Below are positions 20,370-21,703 of a stretch of 21,703 nucleotides of DNA, piece by piece; position 1 is the first letter of the stretch, and the number at the start of each line of letters is the position of its first letter. Source of the stretch: Rhizobacter sp. (lineage in GTDB: Bacteria > Pseudomonadota > Gammaproteobacteria > Burkholderiales > Burkholderiaceae_C). A model generated the notes under the pieces. It was not told the DNA's origin, ran no database searches, and saw only the letters and a program-made list of their open reading frames with translations. The stretch spans positions 1 to 21,703 of the forward strand of contig JACMKJ010000500.1 in the NCBI GenBank assembly GCA_014380155.1, written 5' to 3'. A program made the position numbers and the translations under genes.

Positions 20370-21703
20370 ATGCGCCACCTCTTTCATACCCTGTGTCTGT
20401 CCCAGTCGTTGGCGCTCGGTGCATGTGCGACGAACCCGGCTCCCACTTCGTCCACACCGCGACAAGAAAGGCCGCCGCTGAACACCTCAACCACCGGCGT
20501 GGCTGCGGCCAAGGCGTCGTCGACGACGGCTTCGGCCAACGCGCCGGTGGCGAGCACGGGGGCGAAGTCTGCAAAAACCGTCGCAGCAGAGAAAGCCGCC
20601 GCTGCGAAGGCTGCCGCTGTGGAAAAAGCCGCCGCAGAAAAAGCCGCTGCGGCAGAAAGAGTCGCGGCAGCGAAAGCTGCCGCAGAAGTGAAAGCCAAAG
20701 CGGCAAGAGTCGCCACCGCAGCGAGAGCCGAAGCGGCGAAAGCGGCCGCAGTAGCAAGAGCCGATGCAGCGAAAGCAGCGGCAGTGGCAAGGGCTGACGC
20801 CATGGCGAAAGCCGATGCCGCAGCGAGAGCCGAGGCCGTGGCGAGAGCCGACGTAGCGAAAGCTGCCGCAGCAGCAAGAGCCGAGACATTGGCGAGAGCT
20901 GAAGCAACAGCAAGAGCCGACGCACAAGCTCGAGCCGAGGCTGCGGCACGATCCGAAGCCGCAGAAAAAGCAGTTGCGGCAGCGAGAACCGCAGCAACAG
21001 AACCCGTCATACCCACCCGGGCCATTGAACCAGTGGCGGTGGCCTTTCCGGTAGCCAGTGCGGCGGTCGCGATGCCCAAGGCCCTTGGGGCCCCGGTCAC
21101 CACTGCTGAGCCCGCGGCCGCTGAAACGCGCCGCGAGTACGTCGTCGGCGGCGGCGATGTGCTGCGCGTCGCCGTGTACCAAAGCCCTGATCTCTCTCTC
21201 GATGCGCGCGTGTCCGAGCACGGCACGATCTCTTACCCCCTGGTCGGGCAGGTGTCCGTCGGCGGCCTGTCCATCGCGCAGGTCGAGGCCGCGATCGCCG
21301 ACGGGCTGCGCGACGGCAATTTCATCAAGCAGCCGCAGGTCAGTGTGCTGTTGGTGCAGGTGCGCGGAAACCAGGCATCGGTGTTGGGCATGGCCAACAG
21401 GCCGGGCCGCTATCCGCTCGAAGTCAACGGAATGTTGCTGACCGAGTTGCTGGCGCTGGCCGGTGGTGTAGCTGCGGGCGGCAGCGAGATTGTCACTCTG
21501 AGCGGCACCCGCAACGGCAGGCCGTTTCATCAGCGTGTAGACATCAACGCACTTTTCGCGAACGGCGCTCAAAGCGGGAACCCAATCGTGAGCAACGGCG
21601 ACACGCTCTATATCGACCGCCTGTCCAACGTATACATCCACGGCGAGGTTCAGCGCCCCGGCCCGATTCCGCTCATGGCCGACATGACGCTGATGCAGGC
21701 CGT
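20370..21703 (+). CDS. Polysaccharide export outer-membrane lipoprotein (Wza/EpsE-like) with Ala-rich stalk, 3' end outside window
   Basis: The first 444 residues of a polysaccharide-export protein. The signal peptide ends in LALGAC with Cys19, a lipobox followed by Ala-Thr-Asn. Residues about 71-210 are an extreme Ala/Lys/Arg/Glu/Asp tract. The polysaccharide biosynthesis/export domain starts near residue 256 (REYVVGGGDVLRVAVYQSPDLS, in two pieces ending RVSEHGTISYPLVGQV). A SLBB-type module follows (SVLGMANRPGRYPL, near 334), and a second begins at YIHGEVQRPGPIPL near 420. Such proteins form the outer-membrane channel for capsule or exopolysaccharide and normally pair with a Wzc/EpsG-type chain-length regulator, which should lie beyond the window. 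The ATG at 20370 has AAAGGGG upstream and starts the lipoprotein signal directly. The insert between anchor and export domain is far longer than usual. Confidence 0.9.
   Translation, partial: MRHLFHTLCLSQSLALGACATNPAPTSSTPRQERPPLNTSTTGVAAAKASSTTASANAPVASTGAKSAKTVAAEKAAAAKAAAVEKAAAEKAAAAERVAAAKAAAEVKAKAARVATAARAEAAKAAAVARADAAKAAAVARADAMAKADAAARAEAVARADVAKAAAAARAETLARAEATARADAQARAEAAARSEAAEKAVAAARTAATEPVIPTRAIEPVAVAFPVASAAVAMPKALGAPVTTAEPAAAETRREYVVGGGDVLRVAVYQSPDLSLDARVSEHGTISYPLVGQVSVGGLSIAQVEAAIADGLRDGNFIKQPQVSVLLVQVRGNQASVLGMANRPGRYPLEVNGMLLTELLALAGGVAAGGSEIVTLSGTRNGRPFHQRVDINALFANGAQSGNPIVSNGDTLYIDRLSNVYIHGEVQRPGPIPLMADMTLMQA
20580..21000 (+). repeat. Coding tract of Ala-rich helical repeats (TolA-like) inside the export lipoprotein
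   Basis: About 140 codons encode almost only Ala with regularly placed Lys/Arg and Glu/Asp. The unit ARA(E/D) occurs around ten times. It is arranged first in 11-residue periods (such as ARADAAKAAAV) and later in 6-residue periods (such as ARAETL, ARAEAT and ARADAQ). The DNA repeats GCN-AGA-GCC-GA with variation. The composition resembles TolA domain II, a long periplasmic alpha helix. Unequal recombination could change its length. Confidence 0.85.

Noticed and set aside
20580..21000. CRISPR-like or minisatellite array
   Set aside because: The repetition is imperfect, codon-phased and without unique spacers. It is a protein-level repeat.
20384..21641. Long minus-strand frames opposite the export gene, rich in Ala/Ser/Leu or Cys/Gly
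   Set aside because: Mirror images of the Ala-rich repeat codons. No start context and no domain.

Overview
The window looks like a chromosomal segment of a high-GC betaproteobacterium, most likely Burkholderiales of the Rubrivivax/Leptothrix/Rhizobacter type. The evidence is strong G/C bias at third codon positions, a Bug-type solute receptor, a periplasmic IorAB-type molybdenum hydroxylase and a flavocytochrome c sulfide dehydrogenase pair. No rRNA, tRNA, CRISPR array or intact insertion sequence was seen. All calls come from reading the sequence by eye; no database search was run.

Layout. (1) Positions 1-3587: a divergent redox block. Leftwards are the small [2Fe-2S] subunit and the N-terminal part of the large molybdopterin subunit of an IorAB-like hydroxylase. 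Rightwards are a single-haem cytochrome c and a sulfide dehydrogenase flavoprotein. (2) 3591-4800: a leftward thioesterase and membrane-anchored alpha/beta hydrolase, preceded by a perfect 10-bp inverted repeat touching the thioesterase start codon. (3) 4936-8655: rightward genes for an anchored hypothetical protein, an EF-G-like GTPase and a divergent CinA-family protein. (4) 8675-11168: a tightly overlapping leftward operon (methyltransferase, coiled-coil exported protein, small exported protein) facing a LysR regulator at 11276, with four evenly spaced TGCA cores between them.

(5) 12268-18490 is the most interesting block. A LysR regulator faces a leftward five-gene run: tartrate/D-malate dehydrogenase family enzyme, exported metallo-beta-lactamase-fold (MBL) protein with an intact zinc motif, a paralogous lipoprotein that has lost most of that motif, an orphan Bug-type binding protein and a small exported protein. 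This reads as an undescribed periplasmic hydrolysis/capture plus cytoplasmic oxidation system for a hydroxy-dicarboxylate or its ester or lactone. The substrate is inference.

(6) 18546-21703: a DUF4399 protein, then a debris zone holding a deleted, frameshifted uvrA tail and a DUF485 gene that has lost its end. A polysaccharide-export (Wza/EpsE-type) lipoprotein follows, running off the window. It carries about 140 residues of alanine-rich, TolA-like helical repeat between its lipid anchor and its export domain, and probably opens an exopolysaccharide cluster.
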